In this document: positions 45,859 to 53,436 of the stretch, piece by piece
Layout: each line of letters begins with the position of its first letter
Numbering within the stretch: the stretch's first letter is position 1
Assembly (NCBI GenBank): GCA_038231575.1
Contig: JBBRLB010000004.1
Location: 1 to 64,000, forward strand
Length of the DNA stretch: 64,000 nucleotides
From: CAITWF01 sp038231575
Lineage (GTDB): Bacteria; Verrucomicrobiota; Verrucomicrobiia; Opitutales; Opitutaceae
Reading direction: 5' to 3'
The notes under the pieces: generated by a model
Told to the model about the DNA's origin: nothing
The model's database searches: none
The model's input: only the letters and a program-made list of their open reading frames with translations
Position numbers and translations under genes: made by a program

Positions 45859-46788
45859 TCAACTCCGGGATCGTTTGCAGAACCAGCCAAGCTCCATCCA
45901 CGTCGCGAACCACTCACGCACCTCCTCTGGCTTCACGCTGGGACCCGCGGCCGCGACGGCCTGCACGAGGGTGCGACCCGCGGCGATCGCGGTGAGCATC
46001 TTGAATGCGGGCGCATCAACGCGCTTGTAGAAGAGCCGGAGATCGTAGCGGTGGACGACGATGAAGGTTTTCTGCCGCGGCGGCCGCCGCACGACTTTGC
46101 GTGATACCGCGCGCGGGCCGTGATCGATCGCGTTGCTCGCCTCGCTGCGGAGCGCATCGCGTTTTTTGATCGCGAGCACGTAGTCGTCCACCGGCCAGTC
46201 GAAGGCGAGGAGCGAGAGATACGGTTGCAGCCTGAGCCGCAGTTTCGCGGGCGGCCTGTCGGCGAGATCGTCGGGCGTGAGCACGGGCTTCGCCTCGCCG
46301 TCGAAGGCCTCCGTCTGCGCCCATTCGAACCGCGCGATGGCGTGCGCGAGAGCGGTGTCGGGCGCGGTAAGCCGGGGCGTCTCACGGATAAACTGCGGGA
46401 GCCGCGAGGAGAGATTCCGCATCGTGAACGACTGCGACGGATATTTCGCGAGATAGGCGCGCACCAGCGCGTCGAATTTCTTTTCGCCCAGCAATCCGCG
46501 GAGGCCCGGCGCGTCCTCATAGACACCGTCGATCAATCGATACCAGTAGCTGATGCTATAAATCCGGAGTCGCTCGACGGCGGTGAGCCGGGCGTTTGGC
46601 TTGATGAATTCCTCGATCGCCTCGGCCATCGGCCGGCCGTCGGACCAGCGTGGCGCGAGCTGGTCGTCCGCGGTGAGCGGTGTCACCAGCGCATGCGTCA
46701 TCATCCGCTGCAGTGCGCGCAGATCGGCATCGGTGCGCAGCCGTTTCGGCGCGTGCGGGGGCGCGGGCTTGAGGCCGACCGGGATCAT
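45859..46788 (-). CDS. bufC: BufC-like (DUF2063) partner of the MNIO enzyme
   Basis: A 309-residue cytoplasmic protein. The N-terminal part (RALQRMMTHALVTPL, then RLRIYSISYWYRLIDGVYEDAPGLRGLLGE and FTMRNLSSRLPQF) matches the DUF2063 domain, which recruits precursor peptides to MNIO enzymes in bufferin and related RiPP pathways. The C-terminal region (HRYDLRLFYKRVDAPAFKMLTAI) ends in an aromatic helical stretch. Its ATG overlaps the bufB stop (ATGA), so the two are translationally coupled and probably form one complex. Confidence 0.88.
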   Translation of the reverse strand: MIPVGLKPAPPHAPKRLRTDADLRALQRMMTHALVTPLTADDQLAPRWSDGRPMAEAIEEFIKPNARLTAVERLRIYSISYWYRLIDGVYEDAPGLRGLLGEKKFDALVRAYLAKYPSQSFTMRNLSSRLPQFIRETPRLTAPDTALAHAIARFEWAQTEAFDGEAKPVLTPDDLADRPPAKLRLRLQPYLSLLAFDWPVDDYVLAIKKRDALRSEASNAIDHGPRAVSRKVVRRPPRQKTFIVVHRYDLRLFYKRVDAPAFKMLTAIAAGRTLVQAVAAAGPSVKPEEVREWFATWMELGWFCKRSRS

Positions 46789-47735
46789 GCCTTGGCGGTG
46801 GCGACGGCTCTCCGAGTCGTCCTGGGTTCCCGCGCATGCTTCTCTACAAACTCCAGCCCGCTCGGCGAGCCAGCCCCACCCGCGACCTTCCCGGTCGCCT
46901 GGCGCGCACTCGCGATATACGCGTTCGCCTTCATCGCCTCATCGTGGACTTCGTTGAACGACGGGATCTTGTCATCCCACTCGAGGAGCGTCGCGGTCAC
47001 GCCACACTGGCGAATGGCGTGCGCGTAGAGTTGCCACACCGGATCGAGCACGGGGTGATCGTGGGTGTCCAAAATGTATTTCTCGAATTTCGTGTGCCCC
47101 GCCACGTGGATTTGGCCGACGCGATCATGCGGCACGCCGTTGAGATAAGCCATCGGGTTGAAGTCGTGATTCTGCGACGAGACGTAGATATTGTTTACGT
47201 CGAGGAGGATGCCGCAGTCGGCGCGCTCGGTGACTTCGCTGAGAAATTCCCACTCGGTCATCTCGCTGACGTGAAACTCGGCATAGCTGCTGACGTTCTC
47301 GACGCAGATCGGCACCTCGAGGACATCGCGCACGTAGCGAATTTTTTCGGCGGTGCGCTTCGCCGCGGAAAACGTGTAGGGCATCGGCAGCAGATCATGC
47401 GTGAAGCGGCCGTCGACGCTGCCCCAACAAAGATGGTCGCTGAGCCACGGTGTCTTCGTGCGCTTCACGAGCGCCTTCAGTTTTTTCAGGTGCGCGCGAT
47501 CGATTTTGTCGGCGGAGCCGAAATACATCGAGACGCCGTGCTGCACGACGCGGTATTGTTCGAGAATCTGATCGAGCACGTGGAGCGGGCGGCCGCCGTC
47601 CACCATGAAATTCTCCGAGATGATTTCGAACCAGTCGCACGTCGGCTTTTTTTCCAGGATGTGCTGGTAGTGCGGCACCCGCAGGCCCAGGCCGATGCCG
47701 TAGTCGGTGAAGGCGTTGAAACGGTTCGCGGGCAT
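46785..47735 (-). CDS. bufB: BufB, MNIO-family (DUF692) RiPP-modifying enzyme
   Basis: A 316-residue multinuclear non-heme iron oxidase of the DUF692 family, TIM-barrel fold. The metal-site residues fall in order: ENFMVDGG, HGVSMYFG, SDHLCWG, ENVSSYAEF, LLDVNNIYVSSQNH, QIHVAGHT, DTHDHPV and LLEWDD. Related enzymes convert Cys residues of BufA peptides to thiooxazole groups, creating a metal-binding product. Here the substrate would be the Cys-rich peptide encoded just upstream. A terminator and a palindromic element separate it from bufA, so it is likely made in smaller amounts. A C-terminal extension of about 35 residues is low complexity. Confidence 0.92.
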   Translation of the reverse strand: MPANRFNAFTDYGIGLGLRVPHYQHILEKKPTCDWFEIISENFMVDGGRPLHVLDQILEQYRVVQHGVSMYFGSADKIDRAHLKKLKALVKRTKTPWLSDHLCWGSVDGRFTHDLLPMPYTFSAAKRTAEKIRYVRDVLEVPICVENVSSYAEFHVSEMTEWEFLSEVTERADCGILLDVNNIYVSSQNHDFNPMAYLNGVPHDRVGQIHVAGHTKFEKYILDTHDHPVLDPVWQLYAHAIRQCGVTATLLEWDDKIPSFNEVHDEAMKANAYIASARQATGKVAGGAGSPSGLEFVEKHAREPRTTRRAVATAKA

Positions 47736-47756
47736 GTTGAAAAACTGGTTCGGAAG

Positions 47757-47830
47757 AATGTGGAACTCAGGAAATCAGGAACGAACTCCGGCCACCAAAT
47801 TCTTTTCTCTGCTTTCCTGAGTTCCACATT
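47757..47830. repeat. Palindromic intergenic element, copy 2 (GGAACTCAGGA family)
   Basis: AATGTGGAACTCAGGAAA (47757-47774) and its exact reverse complement TTTCCTGAGTTCCACATT (47813-47830) bound a 38-base centre. Copy 1 is at 22421-22500; the ends are shared and the centres are not. It lies between bufA and bufB. Confidence 0.85.
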
Positions 47831-47852
47831 CGGCTCGAGCCCTTATCAAGGC

Positions 47853-47890
47853 GAAAAAAAACGCGGCCGACGTTCAACGCCGGCCGCGTT
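47853..47890 (-). terminator. Intra-operon terminator after bufA
   Basis: On the minus strand ACGCGGCCGGCG pairs with CGTCGGCCGCGT (one G-U/mismatch) around a 5-base loop, followed by eight T residues. It begins 13 bp after the bufA stop. Partial read-through would make the precursor peptide far more abundant than its modifying enzymes. Confidence 0.82.
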
Positions 47891-47902
47891 TCGCGAAAAA
47901 AA

Positions 47903-48181
47903 TCAGGCCTTCTTCTTGTCGTCCTTCTTGGCGTCCATCGTGGTGCAGCCGCCCTTGCCCTTGCAGGAATTCTTGCCCTTGCAGCCCTTGTCGGAGGTCT
48001 TGCAGCCGCCTTCGCCGGCGCAGCCATTCTTGCCCTTGCAGTCATGCTTGCCCTTGTCGGCTTTGGCTTTCTCTTCCGTGCCGGCCTTGGTCTCGGCGGC
48101 GAAAGCTTTGCTCGCGAGCGAGCCGGCATAGAGACCGGCGATGGCCGCGGACGTGATGAGGAGACGGGTGGACTTGTTCAT
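47903..48181 (-). CDS. bufA: BufA2-type bufferin precursor, Cys-rich periplasmic metallophore peptide
   Basis: A 92-residue precursor with a Sec-type signal (residues 1-29, AIAGLYAGSLASKAFA). The mature part has six Cys in two copies of one core: CKGKNGCAGEGGC (48-60) and CKGKNSCKGKGGC (67-79). Bufferins are RiPPs whose Cys are modified by MNIO enzymes and which bind copper or other metals in the periplasm. The order bufA-bufB-bufC-doxX matches that family of operons. The duplicated core may mean two metal sites. Several Lys-rich segments flank the cores, and the C-terminus is charged (KKDDKKKA). The ATG at 48181 has no Shine-Dalgarno site. Confidence 0.9.
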   Translation of the reverse strand: MNKSTRLLITSAAIAGLYAGSLASKAFAAETKAGTEEKAKADKGKHDCKGKNGCAGEGGCKTSDKGCKGKNSCKGKGGCTTMDAKKDDKKKA

Positions 48182-48286
48182 ATCGATATGTTTTTGGGTT
48201 GGAGAGACGCCAGGTGCGGGCAACCCGCCCACCTTGCTGGAGTCTTACGTTGGAGAATCAACGCGGGGGGATATTCCCGGGATGTT

Positions 48287-48292
48287 ATTATA
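48287..48292 (-). promoter_or_regulatory. Candidate -10 box for the buf operon
   Basis: A perfect TATAAT lies on the minus strand in an AT-rich island, unusual in this GC-rich DNA, about 105 bp upstream of bufA. The spaced -35 position has no good match, so the promoter may use another sigma factor or an activator. Confidence 0.35.
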
Positions 48293-48380
48293 TTTTCAAG
48301 TGCGGATTCGGCGGAGGGGGAGCGCACCTGCCCCCGTTCGCGCTCAGTCCGGAGCGACCGAGGGCGGCGCGCTCCCCGGT

Positions 48381-49370
48381 TCACACGACGCGATCCACCA
48401 GCGGTTCGCCGCGCTGGAACGCCGCGAGATTCTGCAGGAAATGCTCCACGATCCGCTCGTCCTGGTCGTGGTGGCCGCCGGCGGTGTGCGGCGTGACGTA
48501 GCAATTCGGCGCGGTCCACAGCGGGTGATCCTTCGGCAGCGGCTCGGGATCAAAGACGTCGAGATAGGCCGCCCCGAGCCGGCCCGATTGCAACGCCTCG
48601 AGCACCGCGCCCTGATCGACCGTGGTGCCGCGACCCACATTATAGAAACGCGCGCCCGGCTTCAGGCCCGCGAGCCGGCGGGCGTTGACGTAGTTCCCGG
48701 TGCTGGCGTTTTCGGGGAGAATGTTGACGATGTGATCCGCCGTCGCGAGCGCGCTGCTCACGCTCTCTTCCGGAATGATCCGCACGCCGCGCTCGCTGCG
48801 GGTCTGCCGGCGCACCGCGACGACGTTCATGTTAAAGGGTGCGAGCAACTCCACCAACCGCCGCCCGATCGCGCCGTAGCCGAGCAGGAGCACGGTCTGG
48901 CCGTTGAGCAACCGCGAGTCGTAGCGCCGCTGCTCGTAATGCCACGCGTGATCGTTCAACTGGTCGCGATGCGAAGGCAGGAGCTGGCGGCCGAGCGCGA
49001 GCATCATCGCGAGCACATGCTGCGCGCACGGATCGGCGAAGACGGTCGAGACATTCGAAAACGCGGCGCCGCGCGCGCGCAACGCTTCCTGAAACTCCGG
49101 CGTGTCGTAGCGCGTGTAGCCCGCGGTCGTGACCTCGACCCAGCGCAGCTTCGGCAGCGTCATGCACTGCTTCGCGTCGGGCTGGCCCAACGCCACGTCC
49201 GCCATCGGCAGCGACGGATCGGCCCCGCCCGCGGCGAGGACGGAGGTCGAGGCGTTCGATGCATAGACGACGTTGTGCTGCTGAGTGCCCTCGGCGAGCC
49301 GGCGCATCACGGCGTCGGAAAATTTTGCGTTGCACCAAATCGTGAGGGCGGGGGCGGCAGGCGCGGTCAT
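48381..49370 (-). CDS. D-2-hydroxyacid dehydrogenase (NAD-dependent)
   Basis: A 329-residue cytoplasmic dehydrogenase. The NAD-binding motif is GYGAIG (164-169). The catalytic triad is complete: Arg247 (NVGRGTTVDQ), Glu276 (DVFDPEPLP) and His295 (TPHTAG). These enzymes reduce 2-keto acids or oxidise D-2-hydroxy acids such as glyoxylate, hydroxypyruvate or phosphoglycerate; the substrate is not settled here. There is no ACT domain, so it is unlikely to be a regulated SerA. ATG 49370 gives the usual N-terminus; the longer open frame lacks family similarity. Confidence 0.92.
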   Translation of the reverse strand: MTAPAAPALTIWCNAKFSDAVMRRLAEGTQQHNVVYASNASTSVLAAGGADPSLPMADVALGQPDAKQCMTLPKLRWVEVTTAGYTRYDTPEFQEALRARGAAFSNVSTVFADPCAQHVLAMMLALGRQLLPSHRDQLNDHAWHYEQRRYDSRLLNGQTVLLLGYGAIGRRLVELLAPFNMNVVAVRRQTRSERGVRIIPEESVSSALATADHIVNILPENASTGNYVNARRLAGLKPGARFYNVGRGTTVDQGAVLEALQSGRLGAAYLDVFDPEPLPKDHPLWTAPNCYVTPHTAGGHHDQDERIVEHFLQNLAAFQRGEPLVDRVV

Positions 49371-49481
49371 GACGGAAAACTTCGCGAGCGCACCCGTCGC
49401 GGCAAGGAAAACGTGCGACCACCGGGGAGCTTGCGTTGACCGACCGCCGCGGCCAGAACCACGCCCGGCGCCATTTCCAGC

Positions 49482-52400
49482 ATGGAAGCTCTCATTACCC
49501 TCATCGGCTTGGGTCTGTTCTTGGTGCTCATCGTCTTTCCGATTTGGGCGATCGTGCGCCTCAATTCGCTGGGTCGCGAAAACGACGCGCTCGCCAGCCA
49601 TCTCAGCCAGGTCGAAGCCGATCTCCGGGAAACGCGGGCGAAAGTAGCGTTGCTGGCGAACCGGCCCTCCACCGCAGCGCCCGCGCCGGCCGTTGTCGCG
49701 ACACCGATGCCGGTCGCACCCCCGGCCCCACCCGCGCCGCCGCCACCCGAAGCAGCACCGATCGCTCCTTCGGTAATCACTGCTGCGTCGGTGATCGCGT
49801 CGGCGGCGCCGGCCGCGCCACTGGCCGCCGCGCCCGATCCCATCATTTCAAGCGCGCCGCCGCCCCTGCCGCCGCCTCCACCACCACTGCCGGTTCACCC
49901 TGTGGCCGAGACACCACCGGCCCCGTCGGTCGAAGAACCACCGCTGCTGCCGCCGGTGATGGCACCGGAGATCCAGCCACCGGCCCTCGCCCCGATGCCG
50001 GCATTTTTGTCGGAAGCGGCGGCCGCTGCTTCCGCGCCCGCGGGCGCTTTCAAACTCCCGCCGCGCCCGGAGCGGCCCGAGCCGCCCCCCGCCTCACCCA
50101 TCAACTGGGAGCAGTTCATGGGCGTGAAACTCTTCGCGTGGCTTGGCGGACTCGCCGGCCTGCTCGCCGTCGGCTTCTTCGCCAAATACTCTTTCGAGCA
50201 TAATTGGATCCCGCCCGAACTGCGCATGGCGATCGGTTTCCTGTTCGCAATCGGGCTGGTGATCGGCGGCCTCAAAATCGATCGCGTGCGCTACGCGGTC
50301 GGCGCGCAGACGCTGATCGCGACGGGCATCGTCAGCCTCTACACGATCACGTTCGCCTGCCGCGCAATTTACCATTTCGCCTTCTTCGGGCCGGTGCCGA
50401 CGTTCCTATTGATGGTGCTGGTGACGACCACCGCTTTTCTGCTCGCGGTGCGGCTCGAGGCGCAGGTCATCGCGGTGCTGGGAATTTTGGGCGGCTTCCT
50501 GACCCCGCTCCTCGTCAGCACCGGGCAGGACAACCCGCTCGGGCTCTTCGGCTACATCGCGTTGCTCGACGCGGGTCTTGTCGCCGTCGCACTGCACCGC
50601 CGCTGGCTTTACCTCGTGCCACTCGGCGCGCTCGGGACGATCATCATGCAGATCGGCTGGGCCGTGAAATTTTTCGAAAACGATCCGTCCCGCCAGGGGA
50701 CCGTCGCCGTGATTGTCTGCCTCGGGTTTGCCGCGCTGTTCCTCGGCGCGACCATCTTCGCGCGCCGCCGCGAATGCAGCGCACCCGAACTCACCTGGTC
50801 CGCGATCCTCATGGCCTGCGTGTGCTATGGGTTCGGGGTCTATTTGGTCGACTTCCCCGTCGTCGGCACGCGCGTTGGGCTGCTGTTTTTGTTCGCGCTG
50901 CTCGCCAACGTTTGCCTGCTGACGCTCGCGTGGTTCGAGGGCCTGGCCCCGCTCGTCGCGCTCGCCGCCGCCGGCACGGCGCTGCTGCTGGGCAAATGGG
51001 GCGCGGAGATTTTCACGCCAGGGATGGCGCCGACGGCGATGGGCGTGTGCCTCGGTTTTTGCGCGTTTTTCCTCGCAACCTATTTTGCCGCGCGGCGCTT
51101 CGGACGGGCGGCGCGCGAAATCACCTGGTCGGCCGTCGCGCTGCCGCTCGTGGCGTTTGGCTTCGCGCTGTTTTTCTTGAAGTATCCGGAAATCGGCGCG
51201 CGGGTCGGGCTGTTCTATGCGTTCGTGCTCGCGGCAACACTTTGCCTGTTCGTGCTCGCGTGGTTCGAGCCGCTGCCGGTGCTCGTCGGGGGGGCCGCCC
51301 TCGGCGTCGCTCTCGTGCAAGCGGTCTGGCTCTCGGCGAATTTCACCGCGGCGCTCGCCCCGACCGCGATGGGAATCTGCCTCGGGTTCTGCACGTTGTT
51401 TCTCGCGGCGTATCTGGCCGCGCGCCGCGGCGGCCGCCGCGCAAAGGAAGTCACGTGGGCCGCGGTCGCCCTGCCGATCGTGGCCTTTGGCTTTGCGTTT
51501 TTCTTCCTCGCGAGCCCGGCAGTGGCGGCGCGGCCGGGCATGCTGTTCACGTTCGTGCTCCTCGCCGATGTGATGCTACTCGTGATCGCGTGGTGCGACG
51601 AGGAGATGCCGCAACTCCATCTCGTCGCCGGCGCCGCGGTGTTCGTGCTGCTCGCGGCGTGGACGGGCGGACGCCTCACGGCGCCGCTGCTGCCGTGGGC
51701 GCTCGCGTTTTACCTGCTGCACGCGGTGCTGCACACGGCGTTTCCCCTGCTCCTCGAACGCCATCGTCCCGCCGCCGCGCCCGCATGGTGGAGCCAGCTT
51801 TTCCCGCCGATGGCGCTGCTGCTGATGCTGCTGCCACTCTTCAAACTCGAGGCGCTCTCGATCATTTTCTGGCCCTGCGTGCTCCTCGTCGATCTGATCG
51901 CGATCGCGCTGGCGGTGGTCACGGCCTCGATCGCAGCGGTGGGCGTGGTGCTCGTGCTCACGCTGATCGCGACGGGCGTGTGGATTTTCCATGTGCCCGC
52001 GACCGTCGCCGCCGCGCCGTCGCTCCTGCTCGTCATCGGCGGCTTCGCGGTGCTGTTTTTCGCGGCGGGAATATTCCTCGCGCGCAAATTCGGCGACCAG
52101 CTCACGGCCGCCGTGGGCGACAACAAGTTGCCGGCGTTCCTCGGCAACCCGCGCGCGCAAATCCCCGCGTGCTCCGCGCTGCTGCCGTTTCTGCTGCTCA
52201 TCATGATGACCGCGCGGCTGCCGCTCGGGAATCCCTCACCCGTCTTTGGGCTCGCGCTGCTGCTGGTCGTGATGGTGCTTGGACTCGCGGCGATTTTAGA
52301 ACTCGAGTGGCTCCCGGCGTGCGCGCTCGCCGGCGTGGCGGGGCTCGAATACTCGTGGCGCGCCCGGCACTTCGCCGTCGAAGACATCACCGTCCCGCTG

Positions 52401-53393
52401 GTGTGGTATCTCGCCTTCTACACGATCTTCGCGGCCTATCCGTTTGTATTTCGACGCCGCTTCCTGCCGCGCATCGGACCGTGGGCGGTGGCGGCGTTCG
52501 GTGGCGTCGCCCAATTTCCGCTCGTGTATCGGCTCGTGCAGGGAGCCAGCCAGAATCAGGCGCCCCACCTTCTCGGCCTCCTGCCGGCGCTTTTCGCCGT
52601 CGCGCCACTGCTGAGCCTCGTCGTGATTTTGCGTTCCCCGACCGCCAACGCGCGCGCGCGGCTCAATCAGCTCGCGCTGTTTGGTGGCGTCGCACTGCTG
52701 TTTATCACGCTGATTTTTCCGATTCAATTCGAGCGCCAGTGGCTCACGCTTGGCTGGGCGCTCGAGGGCGCGGCGCTGCTGTGGCTGTTTCACCGCGTGC
52801 CGCACCCGGGCCTACGCAGCGTCGGCGCGGTGCTGCTCGTGACAGCGTTCGCGCGGCTCGCGCTCAACCCCGCCGTCTTCCAATACCACGCGCGCAGCAG
52901 CACCGCGATCTTCAACTGGTATCTCTACAGCTACGGCCTCGTCACCGCCTGCCTTTTCACCGGCGCGCACCTGCTCGCCCCACCGCGCGCCCGCGTGCTC
53001 GGCCTCCACACCCCGCCACTGCTCAATACCCTTGGCACCGTGCTCGCATTTTTTCTCCTAAACCTCGAGATCGCGGACTTCTTCAGCGCGCCGGGTCAGC
53101 GCGTGCTCGCGTTTCAGTTTTCCGCCAGCTTCGCGAGCGACATGAGCTACACGATCGGCTGGGCGCTGTTCGCGCTCGGGCTGCTGCTCGCCAGCATTTG
53201 GCAACACACCCGCGCCGGCCGCTACGCCGCGATCGCGCTGCTCAGCATCGCACTGCTCAAACTTTTCTTCCACGATCTCGCGCGGCTCGACGCCCTCTAC
53301 CGGATCGGCGCGCTCTTTGCCGTCGCGGTCATCGCCACGCTCGCCTCGTTTGCCTATCAACGCTTCCTCCCGGCCAATGAGAAAAAATCTTAA
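49482..53393 (+). CDS. DUF2339 polytopic membrane protein with an internal triplication
   Basis: A 1303-residue membrane protein. A single N-terminal helix and a short coiled segment (SHLSQVEADLRETRAKV) are followed by a Pro/Ala-rich tract (about residues 60-205), the anchor NWEQFMGVKLFAWLGGLAGL that marks DUF2339, and more than 20 predicted membrane helices. Residues about 410-735 contain three homologous units of about 110 residues, each with MGVCLGFCAFFLA-like and EITWSAVALPLVAFGFALFF-like segments. The family is thought to act in envelope transport or biogenesis, but no function is proven. The next gene is DUF3999, a common neighbour of DUF2339. Confidence 0.88.
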   Translation: MEALITLIGLGLFLVLIVFPIWAIVRLNSLGRENDALASHLSQVEADLRETRAKVALLANRPSTAAPAPAVVATPMPVAPPAPPAPPPPEAAPIAPSVITAASVIASAAPAAPLAAAPDPIISSAPPPLPPPPPPLPVHPVAETPPAPSVEEPPLLPPVMAPEIQPPALAPMPAFLSEAAAAASAPAGAFKLPPRPERPEPPPASPINWEQFMGVKLFAWLGGLAGLLAVGFFAKYSFEHNWIPPELRMAIGFLFAIGLVIGGLKIDRVRYAVGAQTLIATGIVSLYTITFACRAIYHFAFFGPVPTFLLMVLVTTTAFLLAVRLEAQVIAVLGILGGFLTPLLVSTGQDNPLGLFGYIALLDAGLVAVALHRRWLYLVPLGALGTIIMQIGWAVKFFENDPSRQGTVAVIVCLGFAALFLGATIFARRRECSAPELTWSAILMACVCYGFGVYLVDFPVVGTRVGLLFLFALLANVCLLTLAWFEGLAPLVALAAAGTALLLGKWGAEIFTPGMAPTAMGVCLGFCAFFLATYFAARRFGRAAREITWSAVALPLVAFGFALFFLKYPEIGARVGLFYAFVLAATLCLFVLAWFEPLPVLVGGAALGVALVQAVWLSANFTAALAPTAMGICLGFCTLFLAAYLAARRGGRRAKEVTWAAVALPIVAFGFAFFFLASPAVAARPGMLFTFVLLADVMLLVIAWCDEEMPQLHLVAGAAVFVLLAAWTGGRLTAPLLPWALAFYLLHAVLHTAFPLLLERHRPAAAPAWWSQLFPPMALLLMLLPLFKLEALSIIFWPCVLLVDLIAIALAVVTASIAAVGVVLVLTLIATGVWIFHVPATVAAAPSLLLVIGGFAVLFFAAGIFLARKFGDQLTAAVGDNKLPAFLGNPRAQIPACSALLPFLLLIMMTARLPLGNPSPVFGLALLLVVMVLGLAAILELEWLPACALAGVAGLEYSWRARHFAVEDITVPLVWYLAFYTIFAAYPFVFRRRFLPRIGPWAVAAFGGVAQFPLVYRLVQGASQNQAPHLLGLLPALFAVAPLLSLVVILRSPTANARARLNQLALFGGVALLFITLIFPIQFERQWLTLGWALEGAALLWLFHRVPHPGLRSVGAVLLVTAFARLALNPAVFQYHARSSTAIFNWYLYSYGLVTACLFTGAHLLAPPRARVLGLHTPPLLNTLGTVLAFFLLNLEIADFFSAPGQRVLAFQFSASFASDMSYTIGWALFALGLLLASIWQHTRAGRYAAIALLSIALLKLFFHDLARLDALYRIGALFAVAVIATLASFAYQRFLPANEKKS

Positions 53394-53436
53394 TTTGTCG
53401 CGCGCCTTTCGCCTTAGATGGAGGGCGTTGCCCGCC

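Noticed and set aside
50204..53380. A 1058-codon frame overlapping the DUF2339 gene
   Set aside because: Arg-rich translation with no hydrophobic pattern; it is the second frame of the membrane-protein gene.
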